64,000 nucleotides of DNA, taken from Coniella vitis. Lineage: Eukaryota > Ascomycota > Sordariomycetes > Diaporthales > Schizoparmaceae. Below, piece after piece: positions 23,940 through 36,503 of this stretch. The translations under genes and the position numbers were made by a program. Location: positions 4,154,001-4,218,000 of the forward strand of contig WUJK01000003.1 of the NCBI GenBank assembly GCA_011317545.1, written 5' to 3'. Position 1 is the first letter of the stretch. Every line of letters starts with the position of its first letter. The notes under the pieces are model-generated. The model was not told where the DNA came from. It ran no database searches and was given only the letters and a program-made list of their open reading frames with translations.

Positions 23940-25190
23940 TGGATCAACAACTGCCATCAACCGACAGGGCCCTCGTCTTGCTCCTGCATGAGGCCAGGAT
24001 CTCTGCGGACCCCGGCTCCATCTGCTCATCAATGTGATGTTGGCGCCTATCGACGTAGCCTCGTCCCCCTTTAATCACAGCCCGCACAGCAGAACGGCAC
24101 CTGCCGGCTGCCCCTCGTCGCCGTGGACCGCCCACTTCGCGCTCATGGCACTCGCATCAGAGTGCCTGTCGATCACTCGCCCACGTCTTGCAGGGACTCA
24201 GGAATGACGACGGCCTCGCAGTTCGGGACGCTCTACATGAAATCACACGAGAGATTGCAGGCGAGGGATTTGCGAGCAAGAGAGCAGCAGCAGCACATGT
24301 CTGACAGGATGGCCGAGAAGGACTCGTTTGCCAGGAGAAGAAAGAGAAGAGGGCAAAAGAGAATAGAAAAAGGAACCAAAACAGGAACGCGTCGAGGAGA
24401 CTGAATCCCGTCTTCTTTTCCTCAACTTCGCACTGAAAGTTGTGCTCTGCTTTTTCTTTTTCTTTTTCTTGTCTGGCCTCAGATTCAACTGTCGAGGCAC
24501 ATCGCCATACAACTTCTCTAGCAACTCTCCAAAGACACAATACGATTCCCTCCATCCAGCGAGGGCCCCCTTGGTTGTGCTCGCCTGGTGTTGGCAGCCC
24601 TCCCCTTCGCGACCCTATATTAAGGGGCACCCAACGGCTTGGCAGCAATCGCTCGTTTCACAGCCCTGGCGGGTCGGGATAGTCGGTTTTCATAGGGTCG
24701 CCCGTTTCGTTTACATCAACCGAGACTCCACCGGCCCGAAGAGGGCAGATCGAGCGCATTTGGACCCGCCCATGTGTGTGTCTTTGCCCCAACGTCCGTC
24801 CTCTTTGGTGGTGCTCCTGGGATGTACATGGTCCGAACGCCCCAGAGAGACGAGATCGAGTCAGGGCTGAGGAGACAAGAATGGGGGGAGGGGGGCGCCC
24901 AAATCCGACTCCATGGTAGAACTAGCGAGGAGCAGGGTTTGTGATTTCGCCTGGGAAGAAGGAGAAAAAGAAGCAGAAGACGGCAGATGTGCCAGGCTAA
25001 CAACGACTGACAGGCTGATCCGTCGCTGCTAGAGTCGTCTGACGTCTCGGCGCCGAGCACTGGGGCGCGCGATCGCTCGGCAGAACAAAACAGAAAGTGG
25101 AACGTCTGATGCTCGACGATGGCCAAGCCAGAAAAAGACGGAGAACCAGCCAACGAAAAGCTCGGATCGTAGCGGAACAACCAGCCCATG

Positions 25191-25225
25191 CATGCGGTGC
25201 GATGCGGTGCGATGCGATGCGATGC
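25191..25225. repeat. GATGC/GGTGC pentanucleotide repeat
   Basis: Alternating GATGC and GGTGC units ending in perfect GATGC copies. The unit is the reverse complement of the (CGCAT)6 tract at 46171-46202. Confidence 0.85.
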
Positions 25226-26941
25226 CGTGGCCCAGCCGAGCCTACGAAGCACCAACATGACGGCTCGGGTTTCCCATCTGTGCCTTGTGTGTTTCCATTG
25301 CCCTTTTTGGGGGGCCTCGAATGCCCTTTCTTGCACGCGTCGTCGGCTTTCTGCTCTCGGAGGGCTTTCTCTTCTCGGAGAACAATCAACCAGACGCCGG
25401 GGAAAACATGGAAAGGGTGCCATTCGAGAATAAGATGGCCAATCTCTCTCCCCTGCAGCGCGTGCGTGTGCGTGCCACAGTGAGAATTCTCCACTCTTTC
25501 CAGGGCTAGGTTTCGCTCGACTGTGGGTGGAATCAAGCATATTCCATGAGATAGAGAAGTGCAACCTCGTGGCCTTGTTTTTGTTTGCCGCTGGTGCTCT
25601 GGTCAGAGATACAGAGTATCACATAGTACAGCCACACCGACTGTGTACATGGATAGTGCTATCATAGTATATCATGTACTTGAGGCAACCCACAAAATCC
25701 ACAGTGCCATGGAGCATCAAGGGAGAGAAAAAGGCCGCACCCCCCCTCTCTCGAAACGGAGATCCCCACATGAATCTAGCCGCAACAGCAGCACACAGTG
25801 AGACGAAATGGAAGCCAGTCGTCATAGACAGTTGCAGATTCAGTGCTGTTTCTACTATGGCTGTCAACTTCTTGCCATGGCACGCGGGAAGTAGAGTATA
25901 CACACACACACGCCTTTGGTGGTTGCCGAAGAAGAAGAAAAGGAACGAAAGAAAGAGAGGCAAAAAGAAAAGGAAAAGGAAAAAAAACAAGTTTCGAGCC
26001 CAATGCTCGTCTGAATATTGTTTACCATGGTGTGACTCCATGCCTGACATTGTTCATCTACAGTACTCATCTGTCAATATCAGCCACCCCGACGCCACCT
26101 CCGCAAATTTGTCGACAAGTACTACATAGTATGTAGGGTCCTGCTCTGGGCCCCTGTGTAAGTACTATGTACTATGTATATGTACTATGTAGCTCTGGCT
26201 CAATGTCGGCAATACTCTGTTCTGTCCCTCTATCCGACTATCCGATCCTGGCGGCCACCGCTCTTGTTTTCTCCTTCTTTTTCTTTCCCTTCTTCTTTGG
26301 CTTTGGGTTTAATGATATTCATCTAAAGATGTGTCGATCCTCCTAATTGACGAAGGCAGCTGGGCCAGGAGAAAACCTGATTCTTTAAATGGTTTTTTAT
26401 TATTATTTTCTGTTTATTATTTCTTTTTGCTCTCAGCATCTTGTTGGACGATAAAGGGTCTTGGGCGGGACTTGATCACTTGTCTCTATCTCTCGGACAC
26501 ATGTTTTGATTAATAAACACACCAGCAAGATGGCGAAGCTCCATTGTCCATGGCATGTGCGCTTTCCACGAGATGAGGGCGCTTGGATATCGTCTATCCG
26601 GCATATGGGGTTCACGGATATCTCAAGCCGATAATCACATTACCTTTGGTCCCAACAGATAGGATAAGTGCCTGTGTGGGGACATTATTACCGCTATCCC
26701 CATTCGGTTTTCCTTTTCCTTGATGTGTGTACATTCACTATCGTATGCCTTTGCAGGCCGCACGCACACATCAGCAGCCCGTTGTCTGCTCAACCAACAA
26801 CACTGAATTCTCGTCAAAAGGAGTTGTTCCCACACAAATGGGGGGCCCCGGGACCTTGACACATGTGTACAATCTACGGCCATCCCGCAAGGCGGCCCAG
26901 TTGTTGCGATTTCCCAGTCAATCAACCAGCGAATCAACCAA

Positions 26942-26964
26942 TCAGTCAGTCAGTCAGTCAGTCA
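26942..26964. repeat. (CAGT)n tetranucleotide repeat
   Basis: Tandem CAGT/AGTC units, preceded by the related imperfect repeats AATCAACC. Confidence 0.8.
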
Positions 26965-27128
26965 AAACACACGCAAACGTGCGTGATAAGTCTCAATAGT
27001 CCCCAGGCCCAGCAACAGTCCAAGCTTGATCAAGCAGGATGGGACCAGAGAGAAGCTTGGCGTTCAACGTTTGCTCAAAAGCTTGTATGCTCGGTTATTC
27101 TTCGTAAGTTGCGTTAAGAGTCTGTCAC

Positions 27129-27160
27129 CTCACATCATAATAGATTGTATATGATGTGAG
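27129..27160. other. Perfect 11-bp inverted repeat (hairpin)
   Basis: Arms CTCACATCATA (27129-27139) and TATGATGTGAG (27150-27160) are exact reverse complements around a 10-base loop. No gene is adjacent. Confidence 0.75.
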
Positions 27161-27717
27161 CAGACGGTTACTATAGTAGAGTCCCGCCAGGTTCAACTAT
27201 CCACAAAGACAACAGCTATAACTTGGATCGCCCACTCGCAAAAGAATCATGCCACAGCCAGTTCTATAAAAAAAAATGATTACAAAAAACACTCTCGCAA
27301 GCCTCGCCTCGACGTCTCGAACATTCTTACTTTCTAACCCGCAGCCCAACCTCCTCAGCTCTCATTTCGGCTACGATAAACGCACTGCAACATAATAATC
27401 CGCCCCCCCTCCCCCCCGGATGCCGGGCGCCCGGAATGTCCTCGCAAAGAAAGAAAAAAGAAAAAAGAAAGAAAGAAAAGCGGAGACTCTACTGCGGAGA
27501 TAATCTGAATGTCCCTAGCGAAGCAGCGCACACCCTTTTTCTGATCGTATTTGTTCGCTTGAGGGTATGTGGGGATGGTTGGTTCGTGTAAGTCCAATCC
27601 AAGATGCGGTGAAGCATAGTACACACTAGTAAGTTTCTCTTTACCGAGTGGAGGAGGAGAAGAGTCATTGACCAGATATATGTGACCAACCGGTTTTGTT
27701 TTGATATACTCATCAAA

Positions 27718-27721
<4 letters not shown>

Positions 27722-27753
<32 letters not shown>
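27722..27753. repeat. (CT)16 dinucleotide repeat
   Basis: Perfect CT tract. Confidence 0.9.
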
Positions 27754-27755
<2 letters not shown>

Positions 27756-28189
27756 CACTCCGTCTTCGTCTTGTCAGTCAATGACTGTCCAGCGTTGGCA
27801 CGAACCATCCGCCCCATTCGTCTTTTGGCCTGCAGAGGACCAAAACGTCTTGCTTGTTCTCTTCTCTTTTCTTTTGTCACTTGTAGCAATGGTCTTCAAA
27901 AACCGAGAGTGACAACACACCCTTTTTCCTCTTCGCCAGATGGTCTAACAGTATATGTGATCAAGCACAACCCCCTCTCCCCGCTCCTTACCAAAAAAAA
28001 AGGTTCTCTTCTGCAGCCACCATCCCCTTGCATTGGATCATTTCTCCAGCAGGCTTTCCTTTTTTTCTTTCTTTCTTTCTTTCTATCTCTTCTTCTCTTG
28101 TGCCCGTTGTATATTCGACTTGGGGAAAATAAACAAAAAGAAAAACAACATCAATACACCCATCATGTCGCATCATCTGTCAATATCTG

Positions 28190-28194
<5 letters not shown>

Positions 28195-28230
<36 letters not shown>

Positions 28231-28234
28231 TATA
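28195..28234. repeat. (AT)n dinucleotide repeat
   Basis: AT tract with one interruption (a C at 28225). Confidence 0.85.
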
Positions 28235-29203
28235 TCAAAAGACAATGAAAAGGTTATGCACATGTACTCTACGTACTCTGTAGAGAGGTGGAGACTTACT
28301 TCGTAAACAAACACCACCCTCCATGTACGTACGACTGGCTATTTATATACTCCCCACCCACCAGCAAACAGGCAAGAGAAACACCAACATGAAACCAAAG
28401 ACGTGGTTAGAGAGAAAAAAAAAAAAAGCGTCATCATATGCAAGGGTTCCCCCCTCTCTCTCCCTTGCCAAACCTGCAGGTAAGTAAGTAGTGAGTTACC
28501 AAGGGGAAAAGAAAAAGAAAATCAAATCCCACGTCACTCTGTGCTCATTAAGTACCACAACCACCCACAATACGACCAGCCAGTGCAGTGAAGGAACGGC
28601 ACTCTTGTATATATATATATATAAGCGCCGACAGGGGGTAAATGTGAGAAGGTGAAAAAAAGGTGGAAAGCTCACTTAGTAAAGCCAGGAAAAACAAGGA
28701 ATACTATGTAAATGAGAAAGAAAGGAAGAAGGAGGGGCAGGAGGAGGAAAGACGCAAATAGAGGTCATCACATGCACTTTTATTGAGCCTACCTGGCTCT
28801 ACAGCACGTCAATAGGATAATGTATAATCTTGAGGAAGGGGAGGCGAAGGAGAGATATATATATATGTGCGTGTATACGGTGATATGAGCCAAGTACCCC
28901 GTGTTCTGCTCTGAATACCTGCTTACACTGGGATGATCGCTGCATCAAACAGACCAGTCGATGCCACCCATCGCAGAGTAGCTTGTGCAATATGCTTCTG
29001 GGTAACGTGTTGTGAGAGAAAATACAATAAAAACCATCCCTCCCTGGCTCAGCCCAAGGATACGTAAACTCTTGAGATGTCAAAAAATGAAAATAAAAAA
29101 AGAAATCATGGACTATGTCACCTTTCAAGAGACACAGACACACTCTCACACACTCTAAAAAAGATAATACAACCAGCACACACCCCTCTTCCAATCCCAT
29201 CTC

Positions 29204-29799
29204 TCACACCGTCTCCCTCACATCCTCCCCAACCTCATGCATCCACCGAACCCTCTTGGAGGCAAACATCTCCAACCGAGGCTTCGCCCCATCCAACACC
29301 TCCTCCTCCTCCTCCTTCTCCCCCCGGGCACCACCATCCACCCGCACGCCCGCAAACAAGCCAAACTGCAGACATCGCTCCCCTGGGCCCCCAGCAGCCT
29401 CCTCCACAACACACACCGGACTGCCGCACTCGGCACACATACTCCGCTGCATCGCCTTCCCGCTGCCCGTGTCCCTGTCGATAAAGACCTTGTGCACCCC
29501 GCCCGCAGGCGCCAGTTTGGGCGCCGTTGTTACTGGGCGGCTACTGCTGCTGCTGCTGCTCCCATCGTCTTTGTCGGATGATGTGGTGGAGCTGGTGGTA
29601 GTCAGCAGGGGGAGGTTGGGCTCGGGGTGGAACTGCACGTGTTGCTTGGGCACGACGAAGGCGTACGAGGCGATGCCGCCGCTGCGCCGCTTGCAGGATG
29701 TGCAGTGGCAGGTGAGTGTTGGGAAGGCAGTGAGTGGTTTGTCGGCGACCGTCACCTGTGTGTGTGTAGACAGACCGTCAGTCCAGCGGATATTGTTTT

Positions 29800-29857
<58 letters not shown>

Positions 29858-29946
29858 GGGAGAGAAAGAGAAGGCGGGCTCACCTTGACCTTTCCACAGA
29901 GACACTGCCCCGTCGTTGTGACACCCGTTGAAGAAGTAGATGTCAT
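29204..29946 (-). CDS. GFA/CENP-V-type zinc-binding protein, 204 aa, two exons
   Basis: Member of the family named for bacterial glutathione-dependent formaldehyde-activating enzyme (Gfa); most fungal members have no proven substrate. Exons 29946-29884 and 29755-29204, with a GTGAGC donor and CACAG acceptor, phase 0. Zinc ligands are visible in the usual order: C-L-C in exon 1 (QCLCGKVK), CHCTSCKR early in exon 2, and CAECGSPVC later. The middle carries a Ser/Thr/Asp-rich insertion that lengthens the protein. The start chosen is the ATG at 29946; another in-frame ATG lies five codons upstream at 29961. The single intron holds an unbroken A46-G11 run on the plus strand, that is, C11-T46 in the transcript. 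Likely cytoplasmic. Confidence 0.85.
29804..29860. repeat. A46-G11 homopolymer pair inside an intron
   Basis: A run of 46 A followed directly by 11 G, lying wholly within the GFA-protein intron. Exact lengths may be affected by sequencing error. Confidence 0.85.
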
Positions 29947-29961
29947 TTCCCAATCTCTCAA

Positions 29962-31068
29962 CAGATGGACTCTCTGCTAATCAATGCCAACTAAAATCCT
30001 GCTTCGCGTCCTTTTTTCTTTTTTTTTTTTTCTTTGCTTTAATTCTCGAGAGAGTAATGGTGTGAGCGCGGATATCGCACGACGTCTTCCAGGTGCGGCT
30101 TTGCGCCCCTCGGCTCGTTCAGCGGCACTCCTTACAATGAATGCTTGCTTCGAGGATGGATTGAACCGCTCAAAACATTTCGACTCATCAGCTCGTTTCC
30201 AAGTAAAACAGCAAGCAAGCAAGCAGTGGTTGGCAAGAATAATGAGACCACAAGTTTTCAAGTTCTTGCAGAAACCGTTGGCTTGTATGAGCTTGCAGCT
30301 TGAGCTTGAGCTTGAGCTTGAGCCTGAGCTCTCTGGCTGGCATGCTGACTTAAGAAGCCTGGATCACCATAACGTCATTTCATGTTCTGGGCCAACACCT
30401 CCCACTGCCCCCCAAACACCTGGGCTGGTCTTGGCCGCGGAGTCAATGGCGCAGCTCTTACCACAAGCAGAGCATAGTGGAACGTTAAACATATGCCATA
30501 TTATATTTTTTCTTCTTTCGAGTATCAACATGGTTCGAATCCAGCATATATGCATGCCCGTTGGCAAGATCGCTGCTCTCACTACTATCTTGAGCAACTG
30601 ACCAGTAAAAAGCAATCAAATGGTATCGTCCAGCCCTTCCGCACATATACCTTTTTTTTTTCGGCGAGCAAAAAAAATCAGAGACAAAAATCAAAGCCAA
30701 AAAGTGAAAGATCAAGCACACATGGTGCTGCTGTGTTCTTTTCATGCGCCGCGGTCTGCTCAAGACCTGCCCATTTCCGTATGACAATCCCAACATGTCG
30801 ACCTGTAAACGCCTTCCAACCAGTATATAAAAGAAGTGCAAACCACCAACCGGCGGAGACGCACGGTAGGACGGAGCGCATCATGCGCATCGGCAGCCAA
30901 GAAACACGAATGGAATGTACAGCGCTGCTGTTCCTGGCTGGGAAAACAGTCTAGCAAAGTCGTATCAAATTTTCACATCGAAGGTAGAGGCCAGAAAAAA
31001 GAAGAAAAAGAAGCCGTTGCCATGAGTCAGAGGCCCGAGAGTTATATGGTTGGTTCCGCGCAGCACCT
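29962..31068. other. Intergenic region
   Basis: Upstream DNA of the GFA gene and 3' flank of the rhodopsin-domain gene. There is a hexamer repeat (GAGCTT)n near 30299-30325. A GGTTCGAATCC at 30531 matches a tRNA B box by itself, but its flanks do not pair as a T-arm. No gene seen. Confidence 0.5.
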
Positions 31069-32584
31069 TTACAGCGGCCAGTTATCCTTTCTGAGCGGCG
31101 GGGTGTGGCCCGAGTTGATGCGCAGATCGACCTCGGACGGTGAAAAGTATGCGTCGGCGTGATGACCCATGGCAGGAGGGTATATGTGGTTCTTGTCATG
31201 GTTTGCAGACGACTCTTCGGGAATTTCCGACAGCTCGTACACTCCAGCCCCGTGCGGGTTCTCCTCGTCGCGCGTGATTGTAACGAGGACCTTCTTCTCT
31301 CCCATGTTCTTGCTGTCGCGCCAGGTCGAGATCTTGGTAGGCTCGGTCGTATCCAATCTCCGAGAGGTAAGCGATGTGTGCAAGTCCTTGATAAAGGGAC
31401 GCAGCACTGGAATGCACTGCACAATAATGGTGCCAGCCACTTCTCCAGAGTACCTGCAGGGAGTCAGTCGGGGTGTTCCTCGAAACCAAATGCACAAATT
31501 GACTTGTATAGAGTGGCACGTTGTTCAACTAACCAGATTTCAGACATGGCATTTCGCCCTGTTGACAGAATGAAGTCAGCATAACGCGAACCCTAGAGAG
31601 TCTTTGCGCAGGGCACGATGGGAGCACCTACACATGTACCACTCATCGTGATAATCCATAAGCGGAGTAGCTTTCCACCAGGTTCGTACTGCAGTTATAA
31701 TGGCAATCCTCCACTGAGAGTCAGCATGAATTGCTCACATCATGATGGTCACGACAGGACCAGACTTACACTATACCCAGACTCAGGGTGATGCAGAGGG
31801 CGATCTTCTCGTCCCTCTGTAGCTTGAGGTGCCATGTCACCACCCAAGGGAACAGGGCAAAGATGAAATCCATGATGATGTTGTAGACTAAATCCCGTGT
31901 CAGCGAAGCCGAGCGGCATGTCAAGAACGATGATTATGCAAGTGCTTACTGTTTCCAATTTCCTTCCACTCGTCAGAGAAAGGCTTGGTCAGGCACCATC
32001 CTTTGGGCCTGTACCACTGCTGGTAGTCGTCCTTGCCGCAGAGACGGGCCCACTCGAAGACGCATTTGCTGAGGGCGATGCCGTCCATGCTGATGATGCA
32101 GAACCAGATCAAGACGGCCTGCCACTTCTTGTCGACCATGCGGAGCAGCGTGACGCCAAAGGCCGACTTGCTGACGGCCTGCCCAATGACGGTACCAATA
32201 GATGACGTGTCAATGAGGATGTGCATGCGGTCGTCCCAATTGCCGTTGACATAGCCTGTCGCATACTCGACGGTGATGAGAATATCCGTGATCATCAGCG
32301 CCATCTGACGATGGGTGCACTTGCGGTTAGCGTCTCAAGTGTGTCACAGGCAGGCAAACAGCATGGCAGCAACGCATCATTCGACAACTTACATAAGCAA
32401 AGATGAGAACGTAGTCGTCGTACCACAGGCCATGGCGCCGCATGATCTTGCACCAGAGCCTGAGGCCGAGAAAGACGGATGCGCCAATGAAGAGGATCCA
32501 AAGGCCAAGCCAGATCTGGACCGAGGGGTCGTAGTACACCACATCGTCGTCGTCGTCGCGGGGAAAGTTCATGATCGACTCCAT
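31069..32584 (-). CDS. Fungal rhodopsin-domain integral membrane protein, 383 aa, six exons
   Basis: Exons 32584-32393, 32304-31950, 31887-31770, 31708-31632, 31558-31534 and 31453-31069; the frame holds across all five introns. The protein has the multi-helix core of the large fungal family of SAT4/PTH11-like membrane proteins. Recognisable parts are a first helix after an acidic N-terminus (PRDDDDD), a DDYVLIFAY helix, the LFPWVVTWHLKLQRDEK loop and helix, a helix ending TAVRTWW, and the last helix ...GTIIVQCIPVLRPF. A hydrophilic tail of about 120 residues follows. Exon 5 is only 25 bases. Members are plasma-membrane proteins, some acting as non-canonical receptors; the ligand here is unknown. 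An alternative start is the ATG four codons downstream. A (TCGAC)n tract lies 130 bases upstream. The acceptor of exon 4 is the least certain boundary. Confidence 0.85.
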
Positions 32585-35500
32585 CGGTTCGCCAAGCTAC
32601 ATGGTGATTGCACGCCGAGGCGCGCGAGTTGCGGGTGCGACAGCAATAGCCCGCTGGACAGGCGGCGACAAGTCGAAGACAAACTCAGGATCGGACTCGC
32701 AACCGGCTGGATTCGACTCGACTCGACTCGACTCGACTCGACTCGAGGGCGACAAGGAGGGGACGTGCTTCCAAAGGAGCACGAGGCGGCGACGAGGAGG
32801 GCTCCCGAGGCGCCAAAAGTCGAAGCAGGGCAGAGAGAGAGAAAGGAATGGCACGGTCGACCAGGCACAGGAGCGAGCAACTCGAGCCCAGCGAGAGAAA
32901 TAAACAAACTGACAAGACAAGCCAGCGATGATAGTTTCCTGCCAGAAAAAGAGCGATCGATCGACAAAAGGATTGGGCGGAAGAAAACAGGTAGAGTGGC
33001 CAGAACAAGTGTCAGCTGGGCCAGCAGCAAGTAAGCAAGTACCAGGAGGAGGAGGAGGAAGAGGAGGAGAAAAAGACTGCCCTGGTTCTTGCGTGGCTTG
33101 GCTCGCTGGGTCAGTTCGCGTGGAGAGGTTGACGATATGGCTGCACGCAGCAGGCATCGGCCCCCCTGGCACGTTGGCGGAGCGAGCCAGGTTGGGCAAA
33201 TGGTGGCTGCTGCCCTTTCAGCGCATTGCGGGCAGGCCTGGCAAGGGCTCGAGGAACAAGAAAAATCCTGCAATCATTGTGTCGTGGAGCTGCTCGAAAA
33301 CGGAAAGTGACTCCGGAGAGTGGAAGGGTGCCCTCGCACCTGCCCAAGACTGCATGTATTTTCCGGGAGGCATGCTGCGGCTGCGGCTGCGTGCTGGGGA
33401 TGGGGATGGGAAGGGGCAACCGTCCGCACCCTGTGCCTGACACCCGAGCCCGCACCCGCACCTGCACCTGCACCTACTACTATGTATGTACACCTCCCTG
33501 GAGCCTTGCCCTGGAGCCTTTGCCCTGGGCCCCTGCCCACGTTCCACATGTCGTCCAAGTACCTTGCAGTGCCAGGGTGCCAGAGTGCCAGGTACCGCAG
33601 TACATGGCTACCTGCTCAGGTCTGGATCATCAAACCAGCTCCAGTGCTTCTGCTTTGCTTTTTCCTGCGACCGAGTGCTGTCCCTCGCTCTTTTCCCCGC
33701 CATGACTGACGACGCACAGCAACGAAACGCACCGGAGCGCGGGTCCACCGTGGAACAAGCAGGCGGCCCATACCACCAAAGGGTCGATGACAGCAAGCAG
33801 GAGGCAATCAATCTGCCCTGCCAACGTCCGAAGCTAATGCTAGTAGAACTCTAAAGCGCTGCCACAACGGGCCCGAAAGCTGCCCGACTGCCACTGCCCC
33901 GGTCGCGTTCTGGAAGCCTGGGGAAATAGTGTGCCAGGCAGGTCAATGCTAACGTGCTTGATTGCTATGTAGCAGGCTAACAGCCCTAGAGGACGGGCGC
34001 TAGTGACAAGGCTGGCAGTGGCTGATCGGCCTAGCCGGCAAATCCGGCCCTCGCCCAGCAGCGCAATTTATCATGTACAGCCCTCCAGCACACGTACGTG
34101 GACCTTGGTGCTACGTGAAACACGCCCTGGCTCGGGGGGCTGGCTGGCTGACTGGCCGACTGACTGGCCGGCAAGATTGGGATCAAAGTGGACCTGCAGT
34201 CTGCACCCAAGCCTGCCATTTGGTAGCTGCTAATTACAACGGTGCAAGCCACCAGCAACCTCTCCACTCGCTAGCAGACCACGACAAAGGGCAAGGGCAA
34301 GGGCAATGGCAAGACTGAGGGATTCAGGCACGATCTTGCACCAGGCAATCGTCGAAAATGACAGAATGGAAGAGACAGCAAAAAGAGAGGGGGAAAAAGA
34401 GGGGGGACTCGACGCAAGAGGGCCCAGACACAAAACTAGGTGGCATGCGACGAGAGTTCGCCAAAGGGGGGTGAAACACGGTCCGCACGCGTCTGGTCAG
34501 CCTCAATCTAGGGAAAGCATATATGGTTCTGGACTCGCTCGTGTCCCAAGGACTCGGGTGCGGAAACGCATTTTCCATTGTTCTCCCGACAGCCAACCGT
34601 GGCGTTTCATGCACGCGCGTTCCAGCCCGCCAGGGCCAACAGCCGCCGCCAGGAGATGGGTTCACACAGCTTCTACCAGGAGTTGGATCTGTTCCCATAT
34701 ACACAGCCGCTAGTCTCGCCCTCCCTGCTGCTCGAGTCGTCCAAGGGCTCTGCCCAGTGTCCTTTGTGTGTTGGCTGTACCATGGACCAACGAACGCGTG
34801 TCTTCTGCGTCCTCCGGCTCACGCCAGCCTGGCTCTCCGTTGAGACGATGCTTTTGAATTGTGGAGCCGGATGAGACTCTGCCATGGGCAGCTGCGCCGT
34901 GCTTATTGCCATTGCAGCTTGATTTGAGTGTCCCAGTTCACCCAGATGAAGGACCACTGTCACACTTCACATCAAGAAGCGCCAGTGGGCGTGGGTGGCT
35001 GGGCGCTAGCCAGGCAAACGCCACGGGCAGTTGACACTTATTCGGCTTTACTACAGAGTACACATGTTTGTTCCACGTGGTGGAGAAATTAGAAGATGCA
35101 GGCCAGCATTCGACAACGACTTGGGGATCTGCATGAATTATCCCGGCCCCCTGGGCGACGAGGAGCGGGGTTTGCGCAAGTCGGCACGCCGGAACCACAT
35201 TCTCTAAAGATGGTTTATTTATTCTGGGCGGAGCGCAGAGGAACGTATGCCCAAGTGAACTGTCAAGACAATGCTTCACGATGATGACATTGCTATTTTA
35301 ATCCTGACTGACTGTCTAAATACGTCGTCGATGGGCTGCTGCTGCTGCTGCTGCCAAGATGTCATTCAACCCACTCGGTCACACCAACCCGCTCCACGCC
35401 CGTCTTGAGCAAGATGGCCCCCATATGGCATGAGTCAGGGATGGCCTGAATGATGTGAAGCATAACAAGCCTTGTTATCATGAAGAGTGGAATTGCTGGC

Positions 35501-36465
35501 CAGGCCCCTCGATTGTCTGCTCCCCGACCCATGTTACCAGTGTACGATAGCGGTGAGGTTACATGGTATAGACCAGCGTGACCAGGTACGTACGGAACGA
35601 GCGTGTCGGGCTCAGGCACCATCACCGTGCCACGGCGCAGCCCCTGGCGAACCCAGGTTACAAAGTACATGGTACTGCAAGATCCTGTGGGGTCCTTATT
35701 TATTCATCGCGTGACACTGCGGCATCGCGGCAGCTGCAAAAAGTGGTGCTCGTCTTTTTCTTCATCCATGTGAGTACTTTTTTTTGGAGCACGGTGGTCG
35801 AGTAAAAAGTACTACTATGATGTATCCAGAGCAGTATGCAGGAACTTTACAGTGTACAGAGTACATGGTAAATATAAATACTATGCAGGCCTGGCTCCAC
35901 CACGATGGAATTCTCGAGTCAAGACGGGCACGCGAAGCCCTGGAAATGGCGAGAAACCTCCCCAGGAGACGGTATTTCGCAGTTCCCACCCACGCTCACT
36001 GGCGAGTGTTGTAGTATTTGGAAATTTCCCAAGCAGCACCGATTTCCACGTCCAAGCCCCCGTTGTGGCGGACGGCAACGCGTTAATAAACGACACCGTC
36101 TGCTGTCTGGGCGTCGCTTTATTAAGCGAAGAGAGAGCGAGCGGGGGGGCCGAACGGGGACACCAGCACATTCATTCACCCGCCCCTGGACGCAGGTGGT
36201 CGTCGGTCTTTGGTGGTCACTCTCGAGACACAGAGTGTGCTATTACTATTTGAGTGTGGTGGTGGTTGTCTCCTGGAGGCGTACGCGCGCTGATCATGGT
36301 GATCCAGCGGAAGATCACACGCATCACATTGCGCAACTCATAACTGTGTAATCAAAGCCAAAAACCAAAAGAGCCAGAGAGCAAAACCCAAAGTAGGGCC
36401 TGGGGGTTCTTGGTGGAGCTGCTTGTATCCCTGGTCTTGCCATATATACGGCTATGGCGGATGGC
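32585..36465. other. Intergenic region, left part of a 9.9-kb gene-free stretch
   Basis: The first kilobase is pyrimidine-rich on the minus strand and is probably the promoter/leader of the rhodopsin-domain gene. Long minus-strand frames there (32569-33273) are of low complexity. A minus-strand frame at 35362-35670 ends in protein-like sequence (HIIQAIPDSCHMGAILLKTG), but I could link it to no exon or family. Confidence 0.45.
32713..32746. repeat. (TCGAC)n pentanucleotide repeat
   Basis: Nearly seven perfect TCGAC units, 129 bases upstream of the rhodopsin-domain start codon. Confidence 0.9.
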
Positions 36466-36469
36466 TTAC

Positions 36470-36503
36470 GTACTTACATAGTATATAGTATTATGTAAGT
36501 ACT
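36470..36503. other. Inverted repeat built from the TACTATGTA motif
   Basis: Arms GTACTTACATA and TATGTAAGTAC are exact reverse complements around an 11-base AT-rich loop, followed directly by a further CTATGTAGTAG copy. Confidence 0.7.

Larger units (their letters stand above)
23940..29203. other. Intergenic region rich in simple repeats
   Basis: No protein gene is supported. The longest frame, minus 24716-25564, has arbitrary composition. The region contains a GATGC-type pentamer tract (25191-25225), clustered GTACTATGTAC-like motifs (25621-25629, 26162-26191), an (AGTC)n tract (26942-26964), a perfect 11-bp hairpin (27129-27160), a (CT)n tract (27722-27753), TTTC repeats near 28060-28085 and an (AT)n tract (28195-28234). 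Confidence 0.5.

Noticed and set aside
24716..25564. 282-codon minus-strand frame
   Set aside because: Arbitrary composition, overlaps a pentanucleotide repeat, no domain and no splice partner.
29115..29888. 257-codon plus-strand frame over the GFA gene
   Set aside because: Ends in poly-Lys from the A46 run and is antisense to conserved zinc-ligand motifs.
30527..30547. tRNA B-box-like GGTTCGAATCC
   Set aside because: The bases on each side cannot form a T-arm stem and no A box lies at the right distance.
32569..33273. 234-codon minus-strand frame upstream of the rhodopsin-domain gene
   Set aside because: Leu/Ser-rich pyrimidine tract that reads through the (TCGAC)n repeat; promoter/leader rather than coding.
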